Program-made: the position numbers and the translations under genes
Shown here: piece by piece, positions 33,640-46,569 of the stretch
Layout: each line of letters opens with the position of its first letter
Numbering within the stretch: position 1 is the first letter of the stretch
Assembly (NCBI GenBank): GCA_033961575.1
Contig: CM066729.1
Location: 93,685,001-93,749,000, forward strand
Source: Aselliscus stoliczkanus
Taxonomy: Eukaryota > Chordata > Mammalia > Chiroptera > Hipposideridae
Reading direction: 5' to 3'
DNA length: 64,000 nt
Notes under the pieces: model-generated
The model's input: only the letters and a program-made list of their open reading frames with translations
What the model was told of the DNA's origin: nothing
Database searches by the model: none

Positions 33640-35908
33640 AAGTAGTCTAGAAAAAAATGAAACAATAACTTATTCTTTGTTCAATGATTTGCTGTACAGA
33701 AGACGCATTTTAGTTTGATGTAGTCTCACAAGTTTATTTTTTATTTTGTGTCTTGTGCTTTATCCAAAAAATCATTGCCAAACCCATGTCAAGGAATTTT
33801 TCTTCCTATATTTTTTATTTTAGCAGTTTTATGGTTTGAAGTCTTATAAATAAGTCTTCAATCCATTTCAAGTTAATTTTTTGAATGGTGTAACATAGGG
33901 CTCCAGTTTCATTATTTTATATGTGAATATCCAATTTTCCCAGCACCATTCATTGAAAACAGTCTTTTCTGCTTTGTGCATTCTGGGCAGCCTTGTCAAA
34001 TATTAGTTGACTGTGTATACTTAACTTTATTTTGGGGCTTTTGATTCTGTTCTATTGGTGTTTTTTTTTTTTTGTCTATTTTTGTGCAAGTGCCATACTG
34101 TTTTGATTACAAACTTCATACTATAGCTGAAATAAGAAACCGTGATGTTTTCCACTCTGTTCTTTCCCAGAATAGCTTTGGCTGCTCAGGGCCTTTTGTG
34201 GTTCTATACAAATTCTGGGATTGCATTTTATACTTCCACAGAAACTGACCTTGGAATCCTGATAGAGAGGGACTGAATTGAATGTATGAATGGCTTTTTG
34301 TAGTATTTCCTTCCATGAATACATGATACTGATCCATTTGTTTATGGCTTCTTCAATTTCTTTCATCAATAGTTCATAATTTCCCAAATCTTTTACCTCC
34401 TTTTAAATTTATTCATAAATAATGTATTATTTTTGATGCTATTGTGCATGGGATTCTTTTTTTCTTTTTCATATAATTCATTGTTAGTGTATAGAAATGT
34501 TACTGATTTTTGTTAATTTTGTGTTCTGTAACTTTGATGAATTCATTGATTAGATCTAACCATTTTTTGTGGAATCTTTAGGATTTGTATATATATATAT
34601 ATATAATGTCATCTTCAAATAGAGATAATTTACTTCTTCCTTTTCAATTTGTATGTCTTTTTGTTTTCCCTCATTGCTCTAGCAGGGACTTCCAGTACTA
34701 TGTTGTATAAGAGAAGTGATAATGGACATCCCTGTCTTGTTGCTGATCTTACAGAATAAGCTTTTGAGCTTTCACCATTGGGTATGATATTAGTTATGGG
34801 CTATGTCCACTTATTGTTATATGTGGACTTTGTTGTGTTGAGCAATGTTTTTTCCATACCTAATTTTTAAAAGTTTTAAAAAAATTGTTATTATTATTAT
34901 TATGAACAAATGTTAAATCTTCAAATGTTTTCTCTGCATATACTGAGATAATCATATATATTTTTAAATTTTATTAATATGATATATAATATTCATTGAT
35001 TTTCATATGTTGAGACATTTTTACTTCCCAGGGATGAATCCCACTTGATTACGGTGCATGAATCTTTTAATGTGCTGCTGATTTTGGATTGATAGAATTT
35101 TTGTATCCATATTCATCAGGAATATTGGCCTGCAATTTTCTTTTCTGGTAGCTTCCTTTTATGGCTTTGGCATCAGAATAATGCTGGCCTCAAAATAAGT
35201 TTAGAAGTACTCCCTTCTCACTGATTTTTTGTTGTTGTTGTTGGAAGAGTTTGAGAAAGCTTAGTGTTAATTCTTCCCTAAAGGTTGGTAAAATTCACCT
35301 TTAAATGTTTGGTAAAATTCACCAATGAAGCCATTTGGATCTGAGCTTTTCTTTGTTAGGAGAAACCGATTACTGATTCAATATCCTTACTAGTAATTGG
35401 CCTGTTCAGAGTTTCTATTTCTTCTTGATTCAGTCTTGGTAGGTTATATGTTCCTATTTTTTTCCATTATTTTAATAGGTTTTCCAGTTTGTTCAAAATA
35501 GTCTTGTATGATATTTTTTGTATTTCTGTGGTATCAGTTATAATGTCCTTTTTTCCCTCCCCCACTTATAATTAGTCGACTTGTGTCATCCCTTTTTTCC
35601 TTGGTCAACTTAGTTAAATATTTATCAATTTTGTATGTTCAAAGAACCAACTCTTAGTTTAGTTAATCTTATCTTTTTTTCCCATTCTGTATTTCATTTA
35701 TTTCTTTTTTTATTTTTATTATTTTCTTTTCATGGCCAACTTTAGGCTCAGATTGTTGGTTTTTTTGTTTTTTTTTGTTTCTTTTTTTCTTTTTTTTTTT
35801 CTGTTTCCTTTCAATGTAGTGCTAAGTTGTTTGGGTTCTTTCTTGCATCTAACTGTAGAAATTTGTTGGTATGATCTTCCTTCTTTTTTTTTTTTGTTTC
35901 CATTTGCA

Positions 35909-35963
<55 letters not shown>

Positions 35964-38580
35964 CATTATTTCACTCAAATTCTCTGTGTATCTAATGCTA
36001 AAGTGAGTCTTTTATAGGTAACATACTGTTGGATCTATATTTTTATATTTTGATTGGAAAATTTAATGGGTTTATGTTTAAAGGAATTACTGATATGTAT
36101 GAACTTACTATTGCTATTTTGTTGTTTTCTGTTTTTTTTCATAGATCCATTGTTCTTTGTTTCTCATGCTGTGCTTGTTTATTTGTTTTTGTTGTTGTTT
36201 TGTTTTTGGTGTCTAATGGCTTTAGTTATCAGCATGCTTTGACTTCTTTATCATGTTATTTTGTGTAAATACTATGGGATTTTCCTTTTGGTTGCCACTG
36301 GCTTGCATAAAACATGTTAAGACTATAACACCCTATATTAAACTGCTAACAACTTCAACAGAATTCCTAAGCTTTACACTTTTATTTCTCCTCCTCATAT
36401 TTTAGGTTGTTGACGTTATAGTTTATATATATATATATATATATTGTATTTAATTAGCAGGTAGTTGTAGTTACAATTATTTTACTAATTTAAACTTTAA
36501 AATAGAGTTTTCAGTGAGTTATATGCCACCATTACCATATTACACAATTCCATTGCATCTTATGCTACTTTCTTATGCTTTATGATGTTAATTAGCATTC
36601 TTCTACTTCCACTCAAAGAATTTTCTTTAGCATTCCATGTAAGGCAAGACTAGTGGTGATGAGCTCTCTCAGCTTTTGATTGTTCAAGAAATTCTGTATC
36701 CCTCCTTTTCTGAAGGACAGCTTTGCTGAGTATAGAATTCTTGTTTGACAGTTTTTTGTTCAATATTTTAAATGTGTCTTCCATACCTAATTTTTAAGAG
36801 TTTTTAAAAATTATTATTCATTATTATTAATATTGTTATTATCTCATTCTCTCCTTGTTTGAAAAGTTTCTGGTGAGAAATCCATTGATGGTTTTATGGG
36901 GATTCCCTTTTGTGTAACTTCTTTCTTTTCTCTTGCTGCCTTCACATTTTGTATTTGCTTATGACTCTGAAAGGTTAATTATAATATGTTTTCAGATAGC
37001 ACTATTAGGTTCAACCTATTTGGGATCTTTGGTTCTCACGGATCTGGATGTCCATTTCTTTTCCCAGGTTTGGGAAGACTTCAGCCCATAGTGCTTTAAA
37101 TACACTTTCTGTCCCTTTGCCTTTCTTTCTTCTGGAATTCTTATGATGGAGATATTGTTTCTTTGCATTGTGTCCCATAATTCCTGTACCTTTTCTTCAC
37201 TTTTTAAAATTTCCATTACTTTTTGCCTATCTGACTGAATAATATAAAATGTTCTACCTTTCAGGCCACTAATTCTTTCTTCTGCATAGTTGAATGTATT
37301 ATTGAAACTCTCTGTTGGATTCTTCAGTTTATTCATTGTATTTTTCAGCTCTAGGATTTTTTTTTAACAGTTTCTCTTTCTTTGTTGAACTTTCTTATTT
37401 AGTTGTCTCTGTGTGTGATTTTGTTATTCACTAAACTTTTTAGAGAGAACTATTTTGAATTGTTTGTTGACAGTTCATAGATCTCCATTTCTTTTGGGTT
37501 ACCTTTTAAAACTTTATTAGTTTACATTGTTGGTGTCATATTTGCCTGATGTTTCTGTGATCTTTGATTTCTTATGTTTGTATCTGCATATTTGGGTAAC
37601 TGGTCTCCTCTTTCAGACTTTACAGGTTCACTTTGGCAGAGAGTTCTTCACTGGTCAACTCAATTTGTATATCTAAATGTATCTGTTGGTAAAGTCCTTG
37701 GGCAGGTCAGGACTGCTATGAGGATCTATTTGGGAGCAAGGCAATTGCCCAAGCTCTGAGGTTGGAATGGGATGAAGTTCCAATGGCTAAGAATTGTTGG
37801 ATGGTACTGCTGGCTTGGTTCCCTGTTGAAGTAAGGCTATAGGATAGGATCTGTGTTTGCGTAATTCTCTTACTAGATGGTCAGGCTTAATAGAGGGTGG
37901 TGACTGGGTTCTATACTTACCAATATATGGGGCATTGAATTAACTTCCTTGCCCTGGTGGAGCAGCAGGTCAGGACCCAGGGTCTTCATGGCTCACTATT
38001 TGTGGAATCAAATCAGGCAAGAATATGTACTGAATTACCTGGCCAAGTGAAGCCACCAATTTTGCTCTGCAGATTGGGGAAGAAATAGGCTCTGGTCTCT
38101 GTTCAAGTGTTTTGTAAGCAGGACTTTTGGATGGGGTTTGCAGTTTGCTGTGTTCTCTCATTTTGTTCCCTAGTTGGACAGGATAAAGGCTGCATTCAGA
38201 AACTAGTGGGGCTCCTAATTATTTTTCCTTCCTGAGTGTAGCTGTAGAACCAGCTCCAAGGCCAGTAGGGTTCTTTGTGGTCTAGACTCAAGCTGAGCCA
38301 TACTCCAAATTCCCTGGCTCAATGGGTCCAATGGATGTGATTTGTAGACTATTTGCTCTGCTTGCAGTACTCTCAGCTTCAGCTTGTTGAGCTATGTAGC
38401 CTCTATGTGTTTCATCCAGCTCTTCTGACCAGACAGGCTGAAAGCCACACTCAAAAGGGGTGGGACTATGGCTCAGCTACCTTTCCTGGGTTGAATGGGG
38501 AGGCCCACTCCAAGCATCTCCCAAATTTTTCTGAACTGGCCTTTCCGCCTTTAGGGGATGGCTTCCTCTGAGGCCTCTCT
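33640..38580 (-). mobile_element. long decayed L1, antisense, with ORF1, ORF2 and 5' UTR-like parts
   Basis: Reading right to left: a GC-richer 5'-UTR-like part (38580 to about 37500), ORF1 (about 37500-36600; frame 37016-37336 with KVMEILKSEEKVQELWDTMQ), the inter-ORF/endonuclease region (about 36500-35900), reverse transcriptase (about 35400-34700; landmark CAGGGATGAATCCCACTTGAT) and the ORF2 C-terminus (34390 to about 33700). Stops and indels are everywhere and TA repeats have expanded at 34587, 35910 and 36422. At nearly 5 kb it is the most complete L1 in the window, but dead. Confidence 0.85.
35910..35959. repeat. (AT)n microsatellite
   Basis: About 25 AT units inside the long antisense L1. 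Confidence 0.97.
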
Positions 38581-38599
38581 TTTTGGCTTTCATATTGTC

Positions 38600-38820
38600 A
38601 TTCTCTGTGAATGCATGCTTCTGGTATTGCTTTCTTTTCTAATGATATAGGTCATATTGGATCAGGGCACCAATCTAATGGCCTCATTTTAACTCAACCT
38701 CTTTAAAGACCTTGTCTCCAAATATGGTTACATACTGGAAGTTGGGATTTTAAAATACAAATTTTGTGGGGATACAATTTATTTTATGACATTCCACCCT
38801 GCTGAACCCCCAAGTTTATG
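38600..38820 (-). repeat. MaLR (MLT1/MST-like) LTR, partial, antisense
   Basis: ATTGGATCAGGGCACCAATCTAATGGCCTC, TCTCCAAATATGG and the GGGGATACAATTTATTTTATGACA end match the reverse complement of MaLR LTRs. It leads directly into MaLR internal sequence. The outer part of this LTR is lost against the L1 5' end. Confidence 0.72.
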
Positions 38821-40695
38821 TTCTTCTTATATGCAAAATACATTCTCCCTATCCTAAAAGCCCAAAGGTTTTAACCCATTTTAGTATCAACTCTAAGTAC
38901 AAAATCGCATCTAAATACCATATAAATTAAGTGTGGGTGAGACTCAAGTTATGATTCAACCTGAGGAAAAAGCATTCTCCAGCTGAGAACCTGAAAAACC
39001 AAGTAAGTTATATGTTTTCAAAACACAATGATGATGCAGGCCTATGATAGACATTCCCATCTAAAAAAGGCAGAAATTGAAAAGAAGAAAGGGGCTTTGG
39101 GTCCCAAGTAAGTAAAAAACTCAGCAAGGCAAATCCCTTAGGATTGAAAGCTGGAAAAGAATATCCTTTGCCTTGATGTTCTGTCCTACAGGCCCAGCTA
39201 TTTGGTGGCCCCACATTTCTCCCACTGGGGTAGCAGCATTGCCCAAGCATCCCTGGATAGCAACCACACTTCTTAGGCCCCAGACAGTGGCAGCCTGGTT
39301 TCCTGAAAACAAAGAGGTGGTTTTGCCCTCTGAAGCCAAGGAAGAGGTAGCATTGGCCCCATTTCCCCCACACCCCGGCCCCACCAGACCTGTGATCACA
39401 GTGGAAGCTCTCAGGATTGCTTTTAGTGTCATTCTTCCCCTTTCTTTTACATGTATTCAGAGTTGGCAAGCTCTATTGACTTATACAATTCTAAAAACCC
39501 CAAAACTTTCCCTTATTTTGTCCCATCTCTATCCTTTTATACCAAGCTGGTAATATTTCCGCTCTTATAATTCTTTGTCTATTTCTGGATTCAGCTGAGT
39601 GGGTGGATTAAGTCCATGAATTTCTCCATGAAGTTATTGTCCAGCCATACCTTTGGTCTTCTCTCCAGAGCATACTTTCTTATCTTTTTGCAGTATGGAT
39701 AAGCAGAAAATTTTCTAAACCTTTATTTCTGTTTTTTGTTTGTTTGCTTTTTTGTTGTTGTTGTTGTTGTTTGTTTGTTTCTTAACAACTCTTTCTAGCT
39801 ATCTTTGTCCTTTTGTATTTTCCTATAAGCAGCAAGGAGACATCATGGCATTCCTTTGAACTCTCTTCTGCTAAACATGTAAGGTAGTCACTATTCCTAT
39901 CTTCCACAAAACACTGGAGCACAAGTTGCCTCTCTCCTTCAATTCCAGTATGTTCCTTATTTCTGTCTGAGAAAAGAAGCACTTCTTTTTTTTAAAGATT
40001 TTATTGGAGAATTGGGGGAGGGAACAGCGTTAGGGAATTGGGGAAGGGGAACAGACAAGTTGCTGTCTTTTTGTTCTTCAGTCTAGTTGCGGAAGAAGTT
40101 GCTTCACTGGCTCATGTTGGTATCGTCATTGTGCTCTTCCGGGATGAGGCACATCAGTCACCAGCCTCTTGATGACAGCTCACCGCGGCTATTGGCAGCT
40201 CACGCTGGCTGCCGGCCACTCACTGTAGCCTATGGCAGCCCCCTGCAGCAGGGGCCGCAGCCTACACCGTCGCCGGGGCTCGCACAGCCCAGCTACAGGT
40301 GTCACTGTTGTTAGCTGTAGAGGGCAGTGTCACTGGCCCTCATAGGTGGGATCCGAACCGGGGCCACTGGCATCCCAAAACCAGCTCTTAACTAATGCGC
40401 CACTTGGCCGGCCCAGAAAAGAAGCACTTTTAATGTTCCATTGTCTTCCAACGTCCTATTTATTATGAAATATATATTCTCTAAGATGTTAATGCTTTCT
40501 TTAAACTCGCCTCTTTTCTTTCTGAACCCACAGAATCATCTTTAATATTTGTATTTCTACTGACTGTCCTTCAAGACAGTCTACACTTTTCTAGCACACA
40601 CTTCAAAACTCTTTCAGTCTCCACCCATCACCCAGTTCTAAAGCCACTTTTATATGTTTGAGTATTTATTATAACAGCACCCCATTTCATTGTAC
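38821..40695 (-). mobile_element. MaLR internal region, antisense, with SINE insertion
   Basis: Landmarks of THE1/MST/MLT1 internal sequence in reverse are CCACCCTGCTGAACCCC, GCAAAATACATTCTCCC, CCCAAAGGTTTTAACCCATT, AAGGGGCTTTGGGTCCC and, at the far end, CACCCAGTTCTAAAGCC with CAGCACCCCATTTCATTGTACCA just before the next LTR. MaLR elements are non-autonomous relatives of ERVL. The open frames at 39008-39469 (-) and 39173-39553 (+) lie inside it on opposite strands and are not convincing proteins. Confidence 0.78.
39985..40414 (-). mobile_element. long T+ SINE, full length, antisense
   Basis: Reverse complement ends ...CCAATAAAATCTTTAAAAAAA, keeping both AATAAA and TCTTT. It has the GC-rich body and the tRNA head ending GGCCGGC at 40410. 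Target duplication AGAAAAGAAGCACTT at 39970-39984 and 40415-40429 is perfect. Inserted in the MaLR internal region. Confidence 0.95.
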
Positions 40696-41210
<515 letters not shown>

Positions 41211-41368
41211 TAACATACAGTTATGTTTCAAAAATGGCAGCAGCTATGGCTGATGTTACTCTATGATAAAAGGCAGTTTCCTTTTGTTACTAAACAAGAA
41301 GCATGATTCAAAAATAACTATTTCTTAAAAATTTCTAGTTGTTTTTTCCATAAATTATTTTGGAAATT

Positions 41369-41371
<3 letters not shown>

Positions 41372-41419
<48 letters not shown>
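41372..41419. repeat. (TA)n microsatellite
   Basis: About 24 perfect TA units just before an MLT1 LTR. Confidence 0.97.
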
Positions 41420-41422
<3 letters not shown>

Positions 41423-41975
41423 GTATTAGTTTGCTAGGGCTGCCGTAACAAATCACTACTGACTGGGGGTCTTCAACAACATAAATTAATTTTATCGCAA
41501 GTCTGGAAGCTAGAAGTTTAGAAGTTCAAGATCAAGGTATCAAGGTTTTGGCAGGTTTGCTTTCTGCTAAGACCACTCTTCTTGGCTTGCAGATGATTGC
41601 CTTCTTTTTTTTTTTTTGAGGGCAGTGTCACTCGCCCTCACATGTGGGACCCAAACCGGGGCCACTGGCTTCCTAAGCCAGCGCTTAACCACCACACGAC
41701 TCAGCCGGCCTGATGAGTGCCTTCTTGATGTGTTCTTACATCCTCACATGGACTTTCCTCTGTGCTTGTTCATCCCTGGTTTCTTTCCATGCTTCCATAT
41801 TTCCTCTTCTTATAAGGACACCAGTCACATTTTATTAAGATCCATTCATATGACCTCATTTAACATTAATTATAACTTTAAAGTCTTTATGTTCTAAGAC
41901 AGTCACATTACAAAGTACCGGGGGTTAAGGGTTCAACATGTAAATTTTGGGTAGACTCAATTCAGCCCATAATAA
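41423..41975 (-). repeat. MLT1-type solo LTR, antisense, with SINE insertion
   Basis: From TTGTATTAGTTTGCTAGGGC through CTTCTTATAAGGACACCAG to ACTCAATTCAGCCCATAATA, this reads as the reverse complement of an MLT1-type LTR. No internal region adjoins it. Confidence 0.83.
41606..41712 (-). mobile_element. short tRNA SINE, type A, antisense
   Basis: T tract, GAGGGCAGTGTCACTCGCC, inverted B box (GGACCCAAACCG), inverted A box and GCCGGCC end. Near-perfect target duplication ATGATTGCCTTCT / ATGAGTGCCTTCT. Inserted in the MLT1 LTR. Confidence 0.93.
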
Positions 41976-42559
41976 TTACCATCATATTTTAGTGCAATAA
42001 AACATGTTATAAAATTTAAGAAAACTATACACTCTGCCTGCTTAACATTCTTTATGGATTTTTAGGCAAAAATAAATTAGGCTTAAAATATTTGCTGTCA
42101 GAAGCTTTAAATTTACTTAAGCCCTTAGCAAGAGAGAACAAATTTGTAAATAACTTCTTTATTTTGAGGTAAATGAACCATTAATAAAAATGTTAATTGT
42201 AGAAGGAAGGGTGTTGACAACAACAGCTAGGAAAAAACTAGTTAAGAATGGTCCCTTTTCCATTCTTTAAGGAGAAGTTGGAGAGATTCCATTATTATTG
42301 CTCTGAATTTCAGAGATAAAAAACAGACGGAGTTGCTGAAAAAGATTTAGTGATCAGCACATCTACCCAGATACCATCTTAGCTATCTATACTTAATTAT
42401 ACTTAAAAAAAAAATGAGCTCAGTGTTAGTCCTTAGTTATTGGAGAAATTAGCCAAAACTAGCTATCAGGAGCAAGCCTTTATGTTTTGGATTTCAACAA
42501 AATGGGGCCTGAAACAGTTTTGGTCATGTTTTGGCCATAAGAACATTTCTCTGCATAAA

Positions 42560-43100
42560 TGTTTCCATTGCTTCATTTAAACAATATTTAATAAGTGCAT
42601 TTTGCCAAGTTATCGCTCTAGGAACTTGGAATCCATTCATCAGCAAAGAAAAAAAAATCATTGTGTTTTATCCTTAAAGATGTTGCATTCTACCTTGGGA
42701 GGAGTGCAATAAAAATCAACATGAGGCCAGCCGAGTGGCTCAGTTGGTTAAGAGCTCACTCAAGAGTGCAAGCTGAGCTCTGTGCAACAGCAGTTTGATG
42801 CCCAGCCTGAGCTGAGCTGCTTCTAAGTTGCCAACAGGTAGCAGAATAGCTCTGCTAAAAAAAAAAAAAAAAATCAACATGAAAAGTATAAGATATATGA
42901 CAAATATAAGTTATATGAAAATATACAAAGTATGTTAAAAGTTAGAAGTGCAAGGTGAGAGAAATAGCAAATGATCACTGGGAAAGGAGGAAAGATAGAT
43001 TTCAGTATGAAACTTGGAGTCAGGAAAGGCCACCCTGAGAAGATCTCTGAGCAAGGACTTGAATTAGGATCAAAAGTTAACAAAGAAGAGGTTTACAGGA
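42560..43100 (-). mobile_element. L2 3' end, antisense, with SINE insertion
   Basis: AACAATATTTAATAAGTGCATTTTGCC, ATGTTGCATTCTACCTTGGGAGG and, after the SINE, GGCCACCCTGAGAAGATCTCTGAGCAAGGACTTGAAT follow the reverse complement of the L2 3' region and its ORF2 C-terminus. Diverged and non-coding now. Confidence 0.65.
42724..42872 (+). mobile_element. tRNA-derived SINE, type B, full length
   Basis: Head AGGCCAGCCGAGTGGCTCAG, B-box-like GTTTGATGCC, TTGCCAACAGGTAGC and an oligo-A tail. Perfect target duplication AAATCAACATGA (42713-42724 and 42871-42882). Confidence 0.94.
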
Positions 43101-43392
43101 AAGACTCTAAAATGGGAGTATACTCAGCATCCCCAAAATTCTCCAGTCCATCAATCAGGAATAAGATGGTACATAAATACTTGGAGTAAGATTTTGATCT
43201 CAAAATGTGTCAACATTATAGTGGACCAGAGATTAAGACCATGATTCTCCTAAAACATCTACCCTCATTATTAATTTTGAATCTTTAAAGGCCAGAAAAA
43301 GAGAGTCAGCTATCATCACTTGTATTTTAGCAGAGATTCAAAGGTAGTCAGAGAGTGGGAAAGCTTTACAGTGGAAACAAAAAAGGATTTCA

Positions 43393-44040
43393 TTACTCCG
43401 CTATAAAGAAGAATGAAATCGTGCCATTTGCAATGATATGGATGGACCTAGAGACTATAATGTTGAGTGAAATAAGTCAGTCAGAGAAGGACAAATACCA
43501 TATGATCTCACTTATAGGTGGAATATGAAAAACTGTATGAATGAGCAAAGTAAACAGAAACTGTCTCATAGATATAGAGGAAAAATCAGGGTTGCTAATT
43601 TGGAGAGGAATGGGAATGAGGGAGAAAGGGAAGGGATTAGACAGCAAAAATAGGCAACTACAATATTGCTACTGGGATAGGAAAAACAGTTTGGGGAATA
43701 TAATTAATAATGTTGTAAATATTCTGTGGAATGTCAGATGATCATAGGTCTTGTTAGGGAGACCATTTCATGGATGGAGTAGAGGTTTGATCACTGCACT
43801 GTATTACTAAAGTGGAGGTGGTATACCTACTGTAATTGAATATATATAGATAGTCACGGGATGTGGATTATACTGTGGAAGAGAGTCAGAGGAAGAGTAA
43901 TAGATATATATGATATGGGGGGGTGTGGGGTGGTGTATTGGGGGTGGGGGGTTTGTCACTTTGAGGGGTAAAATGTATAACTATTGCACTGTGTTGTACA
44001 CCTGAAACTAATTAAAAATAAAATAAAATTAAAAAAAAAA
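43393..44040 (+). mobile_element. young L1, 5' truncated, sense (copy 1)
   Basis: Starts within the last codons of ORF2 (a KKNEIVPFAMIWMDLE-like stretch) and runs through a 3' UTR with a G-rich stretch (43914-43952), TGTACACCTGAAACTAAT and an A tail. Perfect target duplication AAAAAAGGATTTCA at 43379-43392 and 44039-44052. The 66-codon frame at 43541-43741 is identical, residue for residue, to one in the antisense L1 at 57788-57988. Confidence 0.93.
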
Positions 44041-44054
44041 AAAAGGATTTCAGG

Positions 44055-44980
44055 GTGTCCTGATTTGAGGTTATTGGCATGGGATAATGGTAGGCCACCT
44101 AACTAGAAGCATGGCATTCCGTGTCATTGATTATGGGTGCATATTTGGCCTTCTCTGGTGGAAGTGAGACAAAAATTGGGGAAACTTAACAGGTGTTAAT
44201 CAAGTACTGCCCATTTGGGTCCAATTATTACAGGGGTTATTGTTTGCCTTCCTGAATTGAGATAGCTGGGTGAAATCCTATAAGTCAGACACCTAGAAGG
44301 TAGATTCCTGGGCTGTTTATTGTAGATAAGGGGGTTAGTTTCCTGGGGAGGTTGCTGCAGTCATGGGTCAATGTACTTTCATATAGAGTCTGATCATTAT
44401 TTGTTTATATTTTCAGACTCTCAGTATCAACTAAAATCTGTGGCTTCCAATTCCTTCATACTTAGACTTTTTCAATACCATCTGCCTTGAATTCACTGGA
44501 AACAGAAATATTAGGCCTTTTATGCCTAATTATGGCAGCCATATCAAGAACACCTATGGCCCAAGTCAACTCTCATCTCATAAACTATAAGGCTCCGTAC
44601 TGTTCTCATTCTTCCCCCAAATTTAAATTTCATGGTCAATCATTAAAAACACTTCTTTTCCTATACTCTTGCACTTCTCTCATATCATTATACTAGATTG
44701 GAAAAGCAGAAGTTTGGCTGAATCTAACTTTTTGCCTAATCTGTATCTGCTCCAGAGACTATAAACTGAAAAAAATTGTCAGATTATTTTCCAAATTAGA
44801 AAATATGTTGTGCAATCACCCTTATATGTCCTTTATTTGATTTAGATATTATCCCCACAAACATGTTATAATACTTTTTTGTCAGTTTCTCTTCTTTTCA
44901 ATCTATTATGTTATTAATGAGTTATCTGTATACTGTCTAAATCATCATTTGAAAAATACAAGAACTCAATTTATCACTGA
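44055..44980. other. unassigned sequence
   Basis: No gene or confidently named repeat. The 69-codon frame at 44487-44696 has no features. Confidence 0.35.
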
Positions 44981-44984
44981 CAGT

Positions 44985-45085
44985 CACTGGTTCTGCCACT
45001 ACTTTTTTGTGATGTTGGAGAGATTATTTAATCTTCGTCCATAAAATCAGCATAATATTAGTTGATATAAGGATTCAGTATAACA
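44985..45085 (+). repeat. MIR fragment
   Basis: GGTTCTGCCACTACTTTTTTGTGATGTTGGAGAGATTATTTAATCTTCG and CCATAAAATCAGCATAATA follow the MIR core (CTGCCACTTACTAGCTGTGTGAC then AAAATGGG-AATAATA). Confidence 0.6.
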
Positions 45086-45189
45086 TCAAGAATGTTAGAT
45101 CTTACCATTTTATATTTGCTATTACCGTCATTATCAAATGGAAGAATTTGGAGTATTTATTAAAAAAAAAAAACTTAGGGGGATGGTTT

Positions 45190-45605
45190 GGGTTTGGGTT
45201 TTAGTTTGACATAACAAAACACCACAGACTGGGTGACTTAAACAATATAAATTTATTTCATCACAATCCAAAGCATAGAAGTCCAAGATAGAGGTGTGAG
45301 AGGTTCCATTGCTTCTGATGTCCCTGTCCTTGGCTTCCCAATGGCCACCTTCTTGCTGTGTCCTTGCATAGTCTTTCCTTTATGAGCTGCATCTATGGAG
45401 CCCCTTTCTGTGACCAAATTGCCTCTTCTTATAAAGACATCATTATATTGGATTAAGGCACACCTGTATAGCCTCATTGTAACTGAATCGCCTCTTTAAT
45501 GTGTCTGTCTCCAAAAGCAGTGATATTTTCAGGGACTGGGGATAAGGACTTCAACATGTGAATTTGGGGAGGAGGGGGCACATTTCAGCCATAGCAGTTT
45601 GTATA
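45190..45605 (-). repeat. MLT1-type LTR, antisense
   Basis: GTTTGACATAACAAAACACCACAGACTGGGTG, CTTCTTATAAAGACATC, GACTGGGGATAAGGACTTCAACATGTG and CATTTCAGCCATAGCAG give the expected order of an antisense MLT1 LTR. Solo; the 74-codon reverse frame in it is not a gene. Confidence 0.82.
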
Positions 45606-46390
45606 ATACACCTCCTCAGAGCAATGTCTTCTTATGAAATCCAACTAAAGTGCACACTTACTATCTCAATACCTGATTCTTTATAAGTAGGCCTGTCCTT
45701 TCTAAAAGACAAGCACATCCAAAGATCCCTGAGACACATCTCTGTCCTCTGCCCAACCAAATCTTGAACACCCATTTGCCTACCTTCCCTCCGTCCACCC
45801 AGAAAATGCCACTATTTCCATTCTATGTTTTTAAAACTGCTCTCCACCTCTTTCCTTGGATCACAACTTCCCTGGATTTAAGTCATTTTATCAGAGTTCT
45901 CATTAGGAGTTTCTCTAATTATCACCACATCGTGCTTGGGTTAACATATTCATCCAAAATTTCTCATTATTTAAATAATGCACATTACTTCCTGCTCTAA
46001 TAACATCATCAAATTTTGTATCAACTTGCTTTGCATTAACATTATGAAATCCAGAGTGATAATCTCCTATTGAAACTCCCTAGAATCATATGTAAAATCA
46101 GAGAATGCTAATCTTTGTTCCTCAAAAAAAGCAAAGTTTTTTTTTTTTAAATTAAAATTTGACAACTAATTTTCAGAGCCTAGAAAGTATTCAAAGGTGA
46201 GAAGATTCAAAATATACCCCAAAATAAAATCACTGGACATATCATAAATATACCATATCAGATCATTTTTGATAATTATTTTTAAGCAATCTGTCAGATA
46301 TACACATGCTCCTGAGCTCTCTTTAGAATTACTTAACTTGACACTCACGCACAGGAGACACTGACTTTCTTTCTAGAGCTTTGTCACATT

Positions 46391-46527
46391 TTTTGTTTGT
46401 TTGTTTGTTTGTTTGTTTGTTTGTTTGTTTGTTTTGAGGGCAGTGTCACAGTCCCACATGTGGGACCCGAACCAGGGCCGCTGGCTTCCCAAGCCAGCGC
46501 TTAACCACCGCGCCACTCGGCTGGCCC
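46391..46527 (-). mobile_element. short tRNA SINE, type A, antisense, (TTTG)n tail
   Basis: About 10 TTTG units, then GAGGGCAGTGTCACAGTCC, inverted B box (GGACCCGAACCA), inverted A box and CTGGCC end. Target duplication TGTCACATT at 46382-46390 and 46528-46536. A 121-codon sense frame crosses it by chance. Confidence 0.94.
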
Positions 46528-46569
46528 TGTCACATTGTTGTTTTTTTTCGTTGTTGTTTTTTAAATTTT

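Noticed and set aside
39008..39553. 153- and 126-codon frames on opposite strands
   Set aside because: They overlap within a MaLR internal region, which is not known to encode these; no domain seen.
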